From positions 30,473,933 through 30,537,932 of the forward strand of contig CM034244.1 of the NCBI GenBank assembly GCA_019916065.1: a stretch of DNA of 64,000 bases, in the 5' to 3' direction. The position numbers and the translations under genes are program-made. The notes under the pieces were generated by a model. That model ran no database searches and was not told the DNA's origin. It was given only the letters and a program-made list of their open reading frames with translations. This DNA comes from Vitellaria paradoxa. Its lineage: Eukaryota; Streptophyta; Magnoliopsida; Ericales; Sapotaceae. The stretch's first letter is position 1. Each line of letters begins with the position of its first letter. Below, one piece after another: positions 22,389 to 33,005 of the stretch.

Positions 22389-23794
22389 GCATGATATAGT
22401 CATGCGGTACTGTTTTTGAACGAGCATGCATCCTAAAAAAAACAGTACCGCAGACATGTGGTACTGTCACACATGCGGTACTGTCGGTCATTCGTTTGAT
22501 ATGTGAACTATTTTTGTGTTTACATGTGATGTTTGCATGATAGAGTCGTGCGGTACTGTTTTTGAACGAGCATGCATCCTAAAAAAAACAGTACCGCAGA
22601 CATGTGGTACTTTAACACATGCGGTACTGTCGGTTATTCGTTTGATATGTGAACTATTTTTGTGTTTACATGTGATGTTTGCATGATAGAGTCATGCGGT
22701 ACTGTTTTTGAACGAGCATGCATCCTAAAAAAAATAGTACCGCAGACATGTGGTACTGTCACACATGCGGTACAGTCGGTCATTCGTTTGATATGTGAAC
22801 TATTTTTGTGTTTACATGTGATATTTGCATGATAGAGTCATGCGGTACTGTTTTTGAACGAGCATGCATCCTAAAAAAAACAGTACCGCAGACATGTGGT
22901 ACTGTCACACATGCGGTACTGTCGGTTATTCGTTTGATATGTGAACTATTTTTGTGTTTACATGTGATGTTTGCATGATAGAGTCGTGCGGTACTGTTTT
23001 TGAACGAGCATGCATCCTAAAAAAAACAGTACCGCAGACATGTGGTATTGTCACACATGCGGTACTGTCGGTCATTCGTTTGATATGTGAACTATTTTTG
23101 TGTTTACATGTGATGTTTGCATGATAGAGTCGTGCGGTACTGTTTTTGAACGAGCATGCATCCTAAAAAAAAACAGTACCGCAGACATGTGGTACTGTCA
23201 CACATGCGTTACTGTCGGTTATTCGTTTGATATGTGAACTATTTTTGTGTTTACATGTGATGTTTGCATGATATAGTCATGTGGTACTGTTTTTGAACGA
23301 GCATGCATCCTAAAAAAAACAGTACCGCAGACATGTGGTACTGTCACACATGCGGTACTGTCGGTTATTCGTTTGATATGTGAACTATTTTTGTGTTTAC
23401 ATGTGATGTTTGCATGATAGAGTCATGCGGTACTGTTTTTGAACGAGCTTGCATCCTGAAAAAAACAGTACCGCAGACACATGCGGTACTGTCACACATA
23501 CAGTACTGTCGGTCATTCGTTTGATATGTGAACTATTTTTGTGTTTACATGTGATGTTTGCATGATAGAGTCGTGCGGTACTGTTTTTGAACGAGCATGC
23601 ATCCTAAAAAAAACAGTACCGCAGACATGTGATACTGTCATACATGCGGTACTGTCGATTATTCGTTTGATATGTGAACTATTTTTTGTATTTACATATG
23701 ATGTTTGTATGATAGAGTCATGCGGTACTGTTTTTGAACGCGGTACTGTTTTTGAACGAGCATGCATCCTAAAAAAAACAGTACCGCAGTCATG
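22389..23794. repeat. Tandem array of ten 146-bp units with internal inverted repeats
   Basis: Units begin (GCATGATAGAGT) at 22389, 22535, 22681, 22827, 22973, 23119, 23266, 23412, 23560 and 23707, a period of 146-148 bp. The last unit is partial and has a short internal duplication. Each unit contains GCGGTACTGTTTTT, a 17-nt middle with GAGCATGC, then the exact inverse AAAAACAGTACCGC, followed by further GTGGTACTGT and GCGGTACTGT words. Every unit can therefore fold into a 14-bp stem. Units differ by only a few substitutions. Open frames inside (for example 23513-23801) are repeat artefacts. The period is close to the 147-bp nucleosome core, but no function is shown. Confidence 0.9.
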
Positions 23795-24181
23795 TGTTTA
23801 AATACGTAATCCAAATCTGTATATATTCATTCGATCGACGTTAATCTCACAGCACAAACTCGCGTAATCCGTGTGTATTCCTTCGTATTTAATCCTTTAA
23901 CAGATTTTTATCTCACTATATGTTCACGCAATTGATAAGGAATGAAACAAAAACGGAAAACGTGATTTTCGGTTCCATAATTTTCGGCAACTCCATCTCA
24001 GTTAATTATAGAAAAAGGGCATTTAAGTCATATTATAAATTATATTCAAAACAAACTCGTGGGACCCACTCAAAAGTATGACTTAAATACAAAACTTTTC
24101 ACATTAATGTGACTTAAAAGCAATACTTTTTTTTAAGTGTGACTAATAACTTTAAAAGATTACCAAGTATGACTTGGTTAC

Positions 24182-25633
24182 AATTTTCCGAATCTAAAAC
24201 CCCGTGGGCCCAGCTCTTCAAAGCTAATAGGCTAAAAGAAAATGGACTATCACTGTCTTATTTCCCTCCCCTCCCTCAAATTCTGATAAAGGCCAAAGTG
24301 TCTCCTTCACGCAAGAAGAAATTGCTGATGAATTGGAAAATTGGAACAACTCAATAATTGGCTATGTTCCGGGGAACAAACCGCCATACAAGATTATGAA
24401 AAAATTTGTGGAGATCAAGTGGAAAATGTTTGGCAGCGTTGACCTCTTCGTACTTAAACCTGGTTTGTTCATTTTCAAATTCTATAACAGTGATATGAAG
24501 CAAAAGGCCTTAGAAATGGGTCCATGGACTTTCTACGACAAGCCTTTAATTTTGAAACCTTGGACACCTGATTGCTCTTGTGATATTGAAGTTGTTACTG
24601 AAATTCCTATATGGATGAGACTACCTCTTCTAAAGCTCTATTTGTGGTCTGCCAACTCACTTTGTAAAATTTGTAGCATGATTGGTAAGCCTTTGTTCAT
24701 AGACACGATGACAGCTGAGAAGCATAGATTATCCTATGCCAGAGTAAGTGTTGAAGTTGCTGTTAGCAAAACTCTACCCAAGAGTATCTCAATTATCAAT
24801 CCGGATGGTAGTACATATGATCAATTGGTGGAGTATGAATGGCTCCCTGCAGTTTGTGAGCACTGCAATGCATTCGGGCATAAAACTGATTCATGTATCA
24901 AGGGTGTTAAAAAGGGAATGGAGACCAAAACCGAAGCAGGACTCCCTGCAGTTTCCGGCCACTAATCAAGGCAGCCCCCAACCAAAACAATTGAAGGTGC
25001 TTGAAAGGAAAGAAGAAGATTCGGCCTTGGTGATGAACAACAAATACACAGCTCTTGAAGAGGGCTTTAATTCTCTAGTGGAAGCGCCTAAATCAGGTTC
25101 ATCAAGTCCAAGCTTGGAGAAAAGACATGGAAATTTCAGCAAAGCAACAAACTATTAATCTGAATTTTCAGGAAAACCATAGCTTTAGTACTGTTGAAGC
25201 CAAAGTGAAGAATGATCGATTGGTAAAAGGAGATATTCAAACTCAACAAGGAGAAGAATGCGTTCTATCTCCTAAAGATTCACAAATAAAGGGCCAAAAT
25301 GGGTCAATTGATGAAGTTGTTGACAGTTGGGAGCTCAAGATCTCAAAGAGTCAAAAGAAGAAGAATTCGAAGATTAAACATGCTCTAACTCAAACATGCG
25401 AGAAAGGAAGGCACTTTGGAAGGAATTAGTGAGCATTTAAGTACTTGTAGATTGCTCTTCTATGCTATCCAAGATTTTTGCAACATGCCTAATATGAAAA
25501 TAGACCTTTGTAATAGTTAGGAACTTTGTGTTGAAGGTTAAACTTATAATACGGGGGTATGCCCCCAATGTGATATAAACTTTATTCTCTCATCAATCCA
25601 AATTAAACTCAATTACCAAAAAAAAAAAAAAAA
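24182..25633 (+). pseudogene. Internally deleted LINE: ORF1 (DUF4283 plus zinc knuckle) and 3' tail
   Basis: 24180-25435 encodes, across frameshifts near 24285 and 24930-24960 and at 25130-25160, a typical plant LINE ORF1. A WAQLFKANR start block is followed by the DUF4283 region (VEIKWKMFGSVDLFVLKPG..., GPWTFYDKPLILKPWTP, IPIWMRLPLL), then a CX2CX4HX4C knuckle (CEHCNAFGHKTDSC, about 24857-24898) and a charged tail. The next recognisable piece is a scrap of the endonuclease frame (ALWKELVSI near 25410). It is followed at once by the 3' untranslated end with the hairpin GGGGGTATGCCCCC (25552-25566) and a 16-18-bp poly(A) at 25616-25633. Most of ORF2, including reverse transcriptase, is missing. 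Confidence 0.8.
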
Positions 25634-26649
25634 TTCTTAAATTCTCTGTCTTCTTAAATTTTTTAATTTATTTTTTTATTTTGAAAACATTAATATTGGT
25701 CTTTAATGTAAAAGATTTCCTAGTTAAATTTCTTACATTTGTGGTTATTTGGCTGAATTATATTAAAGCATTAAGCATTAAAGCTACATATTGAAACTAA
25801 GGTATAAATTCGAAATATTGCGTAAGTGCTCTTTCTATTTTTTTGAAAAAATTAATTTTCAAAATCTGAATGTCGACTTTTATTTGTACCATTGATTTTC
25901 TCTCTATCCATGTGCATGGGTAGACTTTGGATTTACTGATTTATTATTTCTGACAAATTTACACTTAGAAAAATAATCTGAAAATTATTTGGTATACATG
26001 ATTTGGGTATATTTTTTTATTTTATATTTTTTATATATATAAAAAAAAGTTGAAAATGCATTTAGTCACTCGCATTCTCAAAACTTATTTTGGAAAACTG
26101 AAAATAAATTTATACATAAAATACAAAACGACTAAAAGAGAATCTCAGAAAATATAAAATACCAAACTAAATATGTTCTTTATTTTCCATTTTTTGAAAT
26201 TTTCAAAATATAAAACACATAGAATTAAAAATTAAAAATAAAAAATCAAAGGGTAATTTACATCAACACCCCTTAGACTTTTCAATCTGTTATGCTTACG
26301 CCCGCTGTAGCCTCTTAATTTTTAAGACTTACAAAATAATCCCTGGGAACCACTGTGGACCACACAACTATTTACAAAAATACCCTAATAGTTTTTAGTA
26401 ATTATGGAATACAACTTAGAATCCACACATTCTTTCTAATATTTTAATTTTTAGATTTATAATATCTGTTGTCTCTTGATCTACTCCACGATCTACAGAT
26501 ACATCTATTAATATTAAATACAAATCATACAAGGACTTCCTGAAACTTTAAAATCACATACATGAGAAAAAAAGATTCAATAGAAACAAAAAAGACAAGA
26601 TAAACTCTAAAATCATAATTCATGTACTACCGACCTTCATAATATTCAC
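25634..26649. other. AT-rich stretch with one lone TIR-like block
   Basis: No gene. At 26255-26400 the sequence GGGTAATTTACATCAACACC and what follows looks like the end of a MULE-type element, but I found no inverted partner. The rest is low-complexity A/T. Confidence 0.4.
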
Positions 26650-27420
26650 AATCTTAGAACCGTCTAAACTCTGATATCAGTTGATTTTGCACACTAGGAG
26701 GTTCAGGTTAGGAAAATAAAAAGTACACTTAATAAAACACTCAAACATTTATTAATAACACACAAGCAGAAGACATATTACAGAGAGATGGAGAGAGCAC
26801 TCTATTTTTCTGTATCCCCCTTCAATACATAAAGACCCTTTAAATAGACTTCAGACGCGGACTCCAAATTCAGAATTCAAATTTACAAAATAAGAGATAA
26901 GGTCTGGAAAGACAACTGACAAAATAAAAAGTAATATAATAATAGAATTGCTTTCGGTTAAAGCAAATTCCTTCACATGGGCTCTGTCGTGTGCTGGATA
27001 AGGGTGTAGTCGGTCATGGTCCACTTTTGAAAAAGTTTATTTTTTTTTCTTTTGGCAGTATTCCTGGTTGGTCTACTGCGCTTCGGTGATGGTATAGCTT
27101 TTGTTAGCCTTCCATCATATTTTCAATATTATGCCACTCCTCCTCAGTCATATTTTCCCAATAATCTTATTTTGCTTGGGCATCATCGACTGCGAGTGCG
27201 GCTTCTAATTCCATTATGCCTTCAAATTTTTCATACATTTCATCAAGGTAGATTGCTACCTCTAATGGAGCATCAATTTCCATTCGACTAACTTTGTTTA
27301 GAAAGTCGAGTGCTTTTTTCTTCTATTCTTCATAAGGTTGAAACATTAATGGCGGCAAAGAAGAAGATACAAACAATCTCCTACCATCTGTTACCATATG
27401 TTTTTCTAAAAAATTTTGTA
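26650..27420 (-). mobile_element. Second pararetrovirus-like remnant (control region and coding scrap)
   Basis: On the minus strand: coding-like sequence at about 27040-27400 (pieces such as DFLNKVSRMEIDAPLE and NMTEEEWHNIENMMEG, broken by stops), then a block at 26987-27018 that resembles 11279-11310 of the full virus (GTGTGCTGG...AGTCGGTC on the plus strand). A TATA-like CTATTTAAAGG follows at 26837-26847, and a primer site TGATATCAGAG at 26669-26679. The spacing from TATA to primer site is 160 bp here and about 151 bp in the full virus. Collinear control elements make a caulimovirid origin likely. The coding scrap is not clearly assignable. An LTR retrotransposon with a tRNA-Met primer is the alternative. 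Confidence 0.45.
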
Positions 27421-27664
27421 GAAACTTGGCTTGGTAAACCAATTCTACCCAAAACCACAACTAACTGATAGTTAGTTAAGTATAGTTAGCCCAAGAACTA
27501 TTAGTCTATTAGAAAATACAGTTAGGTTAACCATAGTCAAGGTTAACCCTAGTTAGTTAGTTACATTCCTTCTTATAAAATGTAAAACAGTAATTCAAGA
27601 AAGCAATAAAAAAGCATTTTTCAAAGAATTATTCTCCTTATAGGAGGTCTGGGGCCCTCGAATT
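27421..27664. other. Unassigned, possibly LTR-derived
   Basis: A GTTAGTTA-rich stretch at 27460-27560 and TAGGAGGTCTGGGGCCCTC near 27640 look like a Copia LTR edge, but no matching second copy is visible. Confidence 0.3.
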
Positions 27665-28564
27665 CTCCTAATTCCATATCTCATCTTTTTTCTTCCAGAG
27701 TTTCAAATAGGTCCAAACAATGGCTTGAATCCAAAAACAAACGTAAAGTTCCAATACCATCAATAGGTATTTGAATTCCATTTCCCAAGATTATGAAATG
27801 CTTATTTTCCCTTATATTTTGGATCGAAAGGCATCCCTGTATCGAATTTAAAACATGAATAGTAGAATCAGAGTCAATACACCATATGTTAGAAAGAACT
27901 TGAGTCATATTTGATTCGAAACATACATAAGCTAGGGGCTTACCATTTTTCTCGAACCAAGCTCTATGTTTCGGACAATCTTTCTTTAAATGCCCAGAGC
28001 TATGACAGAAATAGTATTTCAGTCCATTCTGTTCCTTCTTGCAAGTCCCATTAATATTAGAAGTTCTCGTAACCTTTAATGGATCTTTCTTAAAAATCTT
28101 CTTCTATTTTTTCCTCTATTTCCAACTCTGCGACTTATAACATTGACTGGATGCTGACCTTGTTACTTAAGCCTTACTTCTTCTTGGACCAGCATACTAA
28201 CCAATTCATTCACATTCTACTTTTCCTTAATAGTGTTATAGTGAATTTGAAACAGTCTATACTGAGAAAGCAAGGAATTCAAAATGAATTGAACAAGAAA
28301 ACTTTCATTAACATGCATTCCCAAGGTTTTGAGTCTAGCAGCCAAATTGGTCATTTCAAGGAGATGTTCGTGAATTCCACAACAACCATCAAATTTCATG
28401 GTGATAAGTTCAACCATTAATATCCCTCTAAGAGATTTGTCTCCTAAACATAAATAATCCTCCATAGTCTTAAGATATTCCCTTGCATTATCAATTTTAG
28501 GAAGCGTTGATTTAATATTATTTGCAATACACATTCCTATAAACCTAGTGCTCAATCTATTCAA
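27665..28564 (-). pseudogene. Copia-type gag and protease remnant
   Basis: The minus strand reads in order a UBN2-type gag fragment (28217-28564, with MKFDGCCGIHEHLLEMTNLAARL and LSQYRLF), a worn zinc knuckle near 27980 (YYFCHSSGHLKKDCPKH, first Cys replaced by Tyr), and the protease start (WCIDSDSTIHVLNS, near 27880; the family usually has DSGA). This is the normal gag-to-protease order of Ty1/Copia elements. Stops lie between pieces, and integrase and reverse transcriptase are absent. Confidence 0.75.
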
Positions 28565-30824
28565 TCATTCCCATAAATTAAACAAAGCCTACTGCTTCGC
28601 ACTGCTTGTATCTGTAATAGCAATCAGTTTTGTCAGTTCACAGTGCTAAGTCAAGATCTAGAACACCGAGATGAAACTCAATCTATTCCTTTTAGTTAGA
28701 GAAATTAGATCCATTAAAGATTGGAACAGATAAGGCTAGCGAATGAAGAGAAACAGGACAATAAAATTATCACAACATTAATATTTTGAGATTATCACTT
28801 TCGTTAGTAACATTGCGTTAAATCTTTGGATTAAATAATGAATACTACTAATATTCAAATTTAATGGTGGATTTCACTCACCTAGGGATAATTGATAATC
28901 TTTCAAAGTTCAACTGGTTTGTCACCTTTGGGCATCTATCCCAATCTCACTATTAATTTTATCAAATATCTTATTTAATTTAATGATTATTTGAAAGTTA
29001 GTGCACCTTTTGTTTAAACCTTAATAATCAAATAATAATTCCATTGTTTTTTTTTTCTTTTTATAAAATGATAACTCAATTTTAATATTTATAACCTTTC
29101 TTAGCAAGATCACTTTAGCAACAACAAGCTAACCATAACATAAATCTTTACCTAATTAAATGATTATCCAAACAAATAAATATGTTCAGACTTACAACAC
29201 TAAAGTAATCATTAAAACTATTTCTCTCACTTAACCCACTTTCACTCAGATTGACTTGAATAGATGGGAATTCTATCATTATAAAATTGGGTAGAGAGAG
29301 GACAATTTTCCCATGTATATAGCCATAATACCACTCCCCATCAATGCATGTAAATAGGAAAATAACTACCTCTATAATATCTCAACAAAATAATTGTGGT
29401 TATCTTTCAGACCTAATAACTACATCATCTTTTTAGAATTCAAAATCAAATCAAAGTCTGTCGTCATGTGGGACATTTATCTAACAGAAAAACCATGTGA
29501 TTGTCTCAAAGCAATCTCTTAATTATATCGAGAAACTTAATAACCAACTGGCCACAATAATTTAAAAGACGCGAAAATAAAAGAACAATAAACAAAGACT
29601 TCCATATAACCAAAAAGAAAAAAAAAAATCTTAAAATTACTTTCGAGTAAAACCTCGATTATATGAAACAATTAAATTGATAAATAATTCACTTAAAAAT
29701 TTGTTAGCTAAAAAAGTTTATGCAAACACAAAGATGACATATCTTGTTTTATCTTAATTTTACTCAATTTCATCATCCACTAGCTAGACCCACACTACGC
29801 ATCTGTTAGTGACACTTCTTAAAACCCAAAAATACTTATAATTATTTTTCAAATATATTTTCAAATTAAAAATATTGGTTTAATAGCATAGGAAAGAGGC
29901 AAATACCTCAAATCCAAGCTTGAAATTAAAGTTGCGTAGTAGATTTCTCTCAAAATGATGTGTGTAGTCACGTTATGCAATAGATTTCTCTCATATGGCG
30001 TAGCAAATTTCTCTCAAGGTGGTGTATGTGGTCACATTTTAGATCTTTGGCTTTATCAGGGAAGTTGAGACATAGTATCAGATATCTTAACAACTAAGAA
30101 ACAGTATCAGAGATATTATCTCAACTATTTCCTAATTCATCTAATTATAACCATTTTTCATAAATTGGAAAAAATATCTGAAACTAATTGGAATTGAGCT
30201 CATAAAAAAATAATTGAGCTAGCTTAGAAACTGAAGGCCTTATGGGATTCCTAGCTCCAACTTAACAGATTCGGACCTTGTCATCTCATTACGACTCATA
30301 GTCTTTTAAGCTAACCCTAGGTTATTCTACTAAAAGCCCTATGCTACACTCTGGTTACCCATGTTAGATTTTATTTAACTAAAACTATTTTTAATAAAAT
30401 AAACCTGGTCTTAGATCAATAATATCCAGTTAGTTAACTCTCCACTACATGCTCGTAATTAAGCTAGGTGAAATATCATCCCTTTTAAATTATATATTTA
30501 TCCCTAAGTCACTATTTATCCAAAATTGATCATTCTTAACATTTCTATATTTGTAAATAATTTGTAAATAAATATTATCATTTAATAAATAATTTGTTGA
30601 ATAAACTGTGGCCATAGATTTAATGATCAAATATAATAAATAGTTTAGGTGAGTATAGAAAAATAAATTCCATCTTATAAATATATGGTCATATGACTCA
30701 TGAAATTAAATCTCTAGTGTATCAAGATTTTGATCATATATATAAGTCTCACTTAATGATATCTCAAATAAATTTAATTCATAAATGTGGATCCACTATT
30801 AACTCGGGATTAAGGTCCATTAAG
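28565..30824. other. AT-rich intergenic DNA, no gene seen
   Basis: No gene or complete element. A small degenerate repeat of TAGATTTCTCTCA-type units lies at 29935-30025. Open frames in this stretch are short and AT-driven. Confidence 0.4.
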
Positions 30825-30833
30825 TTTATTAAA

Positions 30834-31212
30834 TGGTTAACTGTCTTTAGACCCCTTGTATTTAAGCCCATTTTCACTTTTGCCCTCTCAACTTCATAAA
30901 TGTGCACCAATTCCCCCTATGCTATATATACAAGTGCAAAGATAAGTGGATTTGTTTAATTTAATAATGTGTGCGATACACGCGTTTATAAAATGCAAAT
31001 ATTCAAAAAATAGAAAGACCAAAATGCCCTTAAAAGAAAAAGACTCCCAGTCCCTAAAATAAACCTCGCCATATGAAGATGCCACCGCCACGCGTCTGAA
31101 CCTCCACTATTGCCTCCTTTCCCATTTGGTCGGAGCTCTGCAATTTCTCGATTTCACTCCTAGTTCCAACCAATTTCAAAGATCACAGCTTTAGGGCTAA
31201 TTTGGATTCATC

Positions 31213-31254
<42 letters not shown>

Positions 31255-32282
31255 TCCTTAAAAACCATTTACAGCTTTTTCAATCCTCACCCTTCAATGG
31301 TCGCCTTTTGATCATCGTATTCTTAAATAGGTAAATACATACAACCCGAATGGCCATTCTACTTATTCATACTCGCATTCTATACATGTATGTGTATGTA
31401 TATGATTGTTTTTTGTATGTATACTCTATATATTCAAGTGGTTTGTAATTATGTTTTGACGATGATTGGTAAGAAGGAATTTGACTTAATTTGGGTGTTA
31501 TGTATACTTCACAAGTCCTCCACCTTTGTAGGTTGTTTGTGAAATTTGATGTGGGTTTCGAAAAGTTTTTTCTAGGTTTTTGTGAATTGAGAGACTTTAA
31601 GCTTTCATCATTGGAAGCTTTTTGGGGGTCTTATTAATGGATGGACAAAAAAATGTTAATAGTTCTAGGTCACAGTGAAGGGGATAGAATCTCCAGAAAG
31701 CTACCGAGTGGAGGTGAGAAGCCAATTAAGTGGATTAATGACGCTAGCAATGGTGACGGCAGCGTCTCTAGTTGGCACCACGGTGGCACCGGGAACGGAG
31801 GTTAAGAAGAAGAAAAAGAGAGAGAGGCCGAGAAAGTATGAACCAGATAGTTTAGTTGTGCTACTATTATCGCCAATGCCAATATTAACTTTGATTTTGC
31901 TGACTAGAGAGTTCTTAGGTTAGAAACGAGGTAGAGGAAGATCTGTTGAAGGTGGAGGACTTATGGCCTCACTGGCGTCATCTTTGGTGAGATTGAGGGA
32001 AGTAGTGCGGTTACGATTGCAGTTGTGGTTGGCGATTGGCCTGTGTAGTGGTTCAACCTCTAGTTTGGAGCTTGGTTAGGGTTTTCTTGATGAAGAAAAA
32101 AAAAAAAAAAACGATGGTATGTTGATTGGTCGATTGGCAAAAATGACTTTTACCACTTAATGTAATGGCATCCGTTGTTGTACTTTTATATACAATACAG
32201 AGAGTATTAGTGCTCATTTATGAAGTTAAGAGAATAAAAGTAAAAATTGGCCTAAGTACAGGGGGATAAAAGTAATTAACCC
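30834..32282 (+). mobile_element. Pack-MULE-like element carrying an AHL gene fragment
   Basis: 1449 bp with ~100-bp inverted ends. The left end is TGGTTAACTGTCTTTAGACC and the inverted right end is GGGTTAATTACTTTTATCCC, followed on both sides by a CTCAACTTCATAAATG-type block. Flanks are TTTATTAAA (30825-30833) and TTTACTAAA (32283-32291), a 9-bp target duplication with one change. Long inverted ends and 9-bp duplications are typical of Mutator-like elements. The interior holds an AT-hook gene fragment (31637-31953), probably with its 5' leader and a (TA)n run at 31218-31250. There is no transposase. Confidence 0.7.
31637..31953 (+). pseudogene. Captured first-exon fragment of an AT-hook (AHL) protein gene
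   Basis: A start-like MDGQKNVNSSRS (31637) leads, after a frameshift near 31670, into an open frame from 31675 with ESPESYRVEVRSQ, GTTVAPGTEVKKKKKRERPRKYEPD and LSPMPI, then a stop and KRGRGRSVEG (from 31924). In plant AHL proteins the order is ESYRVAPRSE-like, then the AT hook RGRPRKYGPDG, LSPMPIS and KRGRGRPVG. Here the hook core Gly-Arg-Pro has become Glu-Arg-Pro, and the second hook is cut off by a stop. It lies wholly inside the MULE, so it is a captured and decayed gene piece, not a working DNA-binding protein. Confidence 0.75.
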
Positions 32283-32291
32283 TTTACTAAA

Positions 32292-32995
32292 ACTTTAGTA
32301 GATTATGATCAATAACATTTACTAAATCAAATCATAATTCACAATAATCCATTTAATATATAAATATATCATATATTTACATATTAACATTTTTACTCGA
32401 AATCCCTACTTTATTGATCAAGACAAATCACCCAGTTGAAAAGTAAAAAAGTTACAGTTTTAATATAATAAAATACCCATTTCATTAAGAATTGTTAGTA
32501 TTATTGCATTTTTAAAAATTTGTAATTTATGTATTTCTGTATTGACATCTTATACCTAATATTCAAATCACATACTTTATAAATAAGATACAATAATGTA
32601 TCTATACTATTATAGGGCAAACTCATAAGTTGGTGAAGCCTTTTTTATTTTATTTTATTGGTGTACCATTTTTTTTGGTGAAACTCTCATTTTTTTCCCA
32701 TTAATAACCCTTAATCACCAATAACTACTTATAATTTGAAAGTGGTGTATAAGTATTTTTTTTTTTTAACTTTTGTAAGTTACTTAAGTAATTTTACCTT
32801 TTTATTGTTTTTTTCTTTAAATGCCCTTTAACTGCCAACAACTCTTTTTCTGTTTTTTTTATTTTATCTAAATGCCCTTTAATTTTTTACTATTTACTTA
32901 AATACCTTTAATTAATAATTATTTATTATTTTAAAATAAAAATTTAATAAAAATTCATATGCATCGCATGTGCACCGGCATAAAATTAAGTAAAA
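32292..32995. other. AT-rich spacer between two MULE-like elements
   Basis: No gene. The stretch has homopolymeric T tracts and repeated AAATGCCCTTTAA words at about 32818-32890. Confidence 0.5.
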
Positions 32996-33005
32996 TAAAA
33001 TTAAA

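Larger units (their letters stand above)
21928..24180. mobile_element. Candidate non-autonomous element enclosing the repeat island
   Basis: The island is bracketed by copies of AAGTCATA facing inward on the left (21928, 21958 AAGTCATACTTGC) and inverted copies on the right (24076 GTATGACTT, 24110 GTGACTT, 24165 CAAGTATGACTTGG). Multiple inverted subterminal motifs are what hAT or MULE derivatives often carry. I could not fix exact termini or a target duplication, so this is a hypothesis about the boundary. The direct-oriented AAGTCATA at 24025 is a mild contradiction. Confidence 0.3.

Noticed and set aside
22055..22457. Minus-strand frames rich in Tyr-Cys-Phe
   Set aside because: They arise from the ACAGTACC minisatellite read in one frame.
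22389..23794. CRISPR-like array
   Set aside because: The repeat period is 146 bp with no unique spacers, and the surroundings are plant nuclear DNA with introns and transposons. It is a satellite-type tandem repeat.
26255..26400. Complete MULE
   Set aside because: One end-like block is visible, but no inverted partner or target duplication was found.
27052..27291. Plus-strand 79-codon gene
   Set aside because: The opposite strand carries the more protein-like, virus-associated reading (for example NMTEEEWHNI). The plus frame looks like its shadow.
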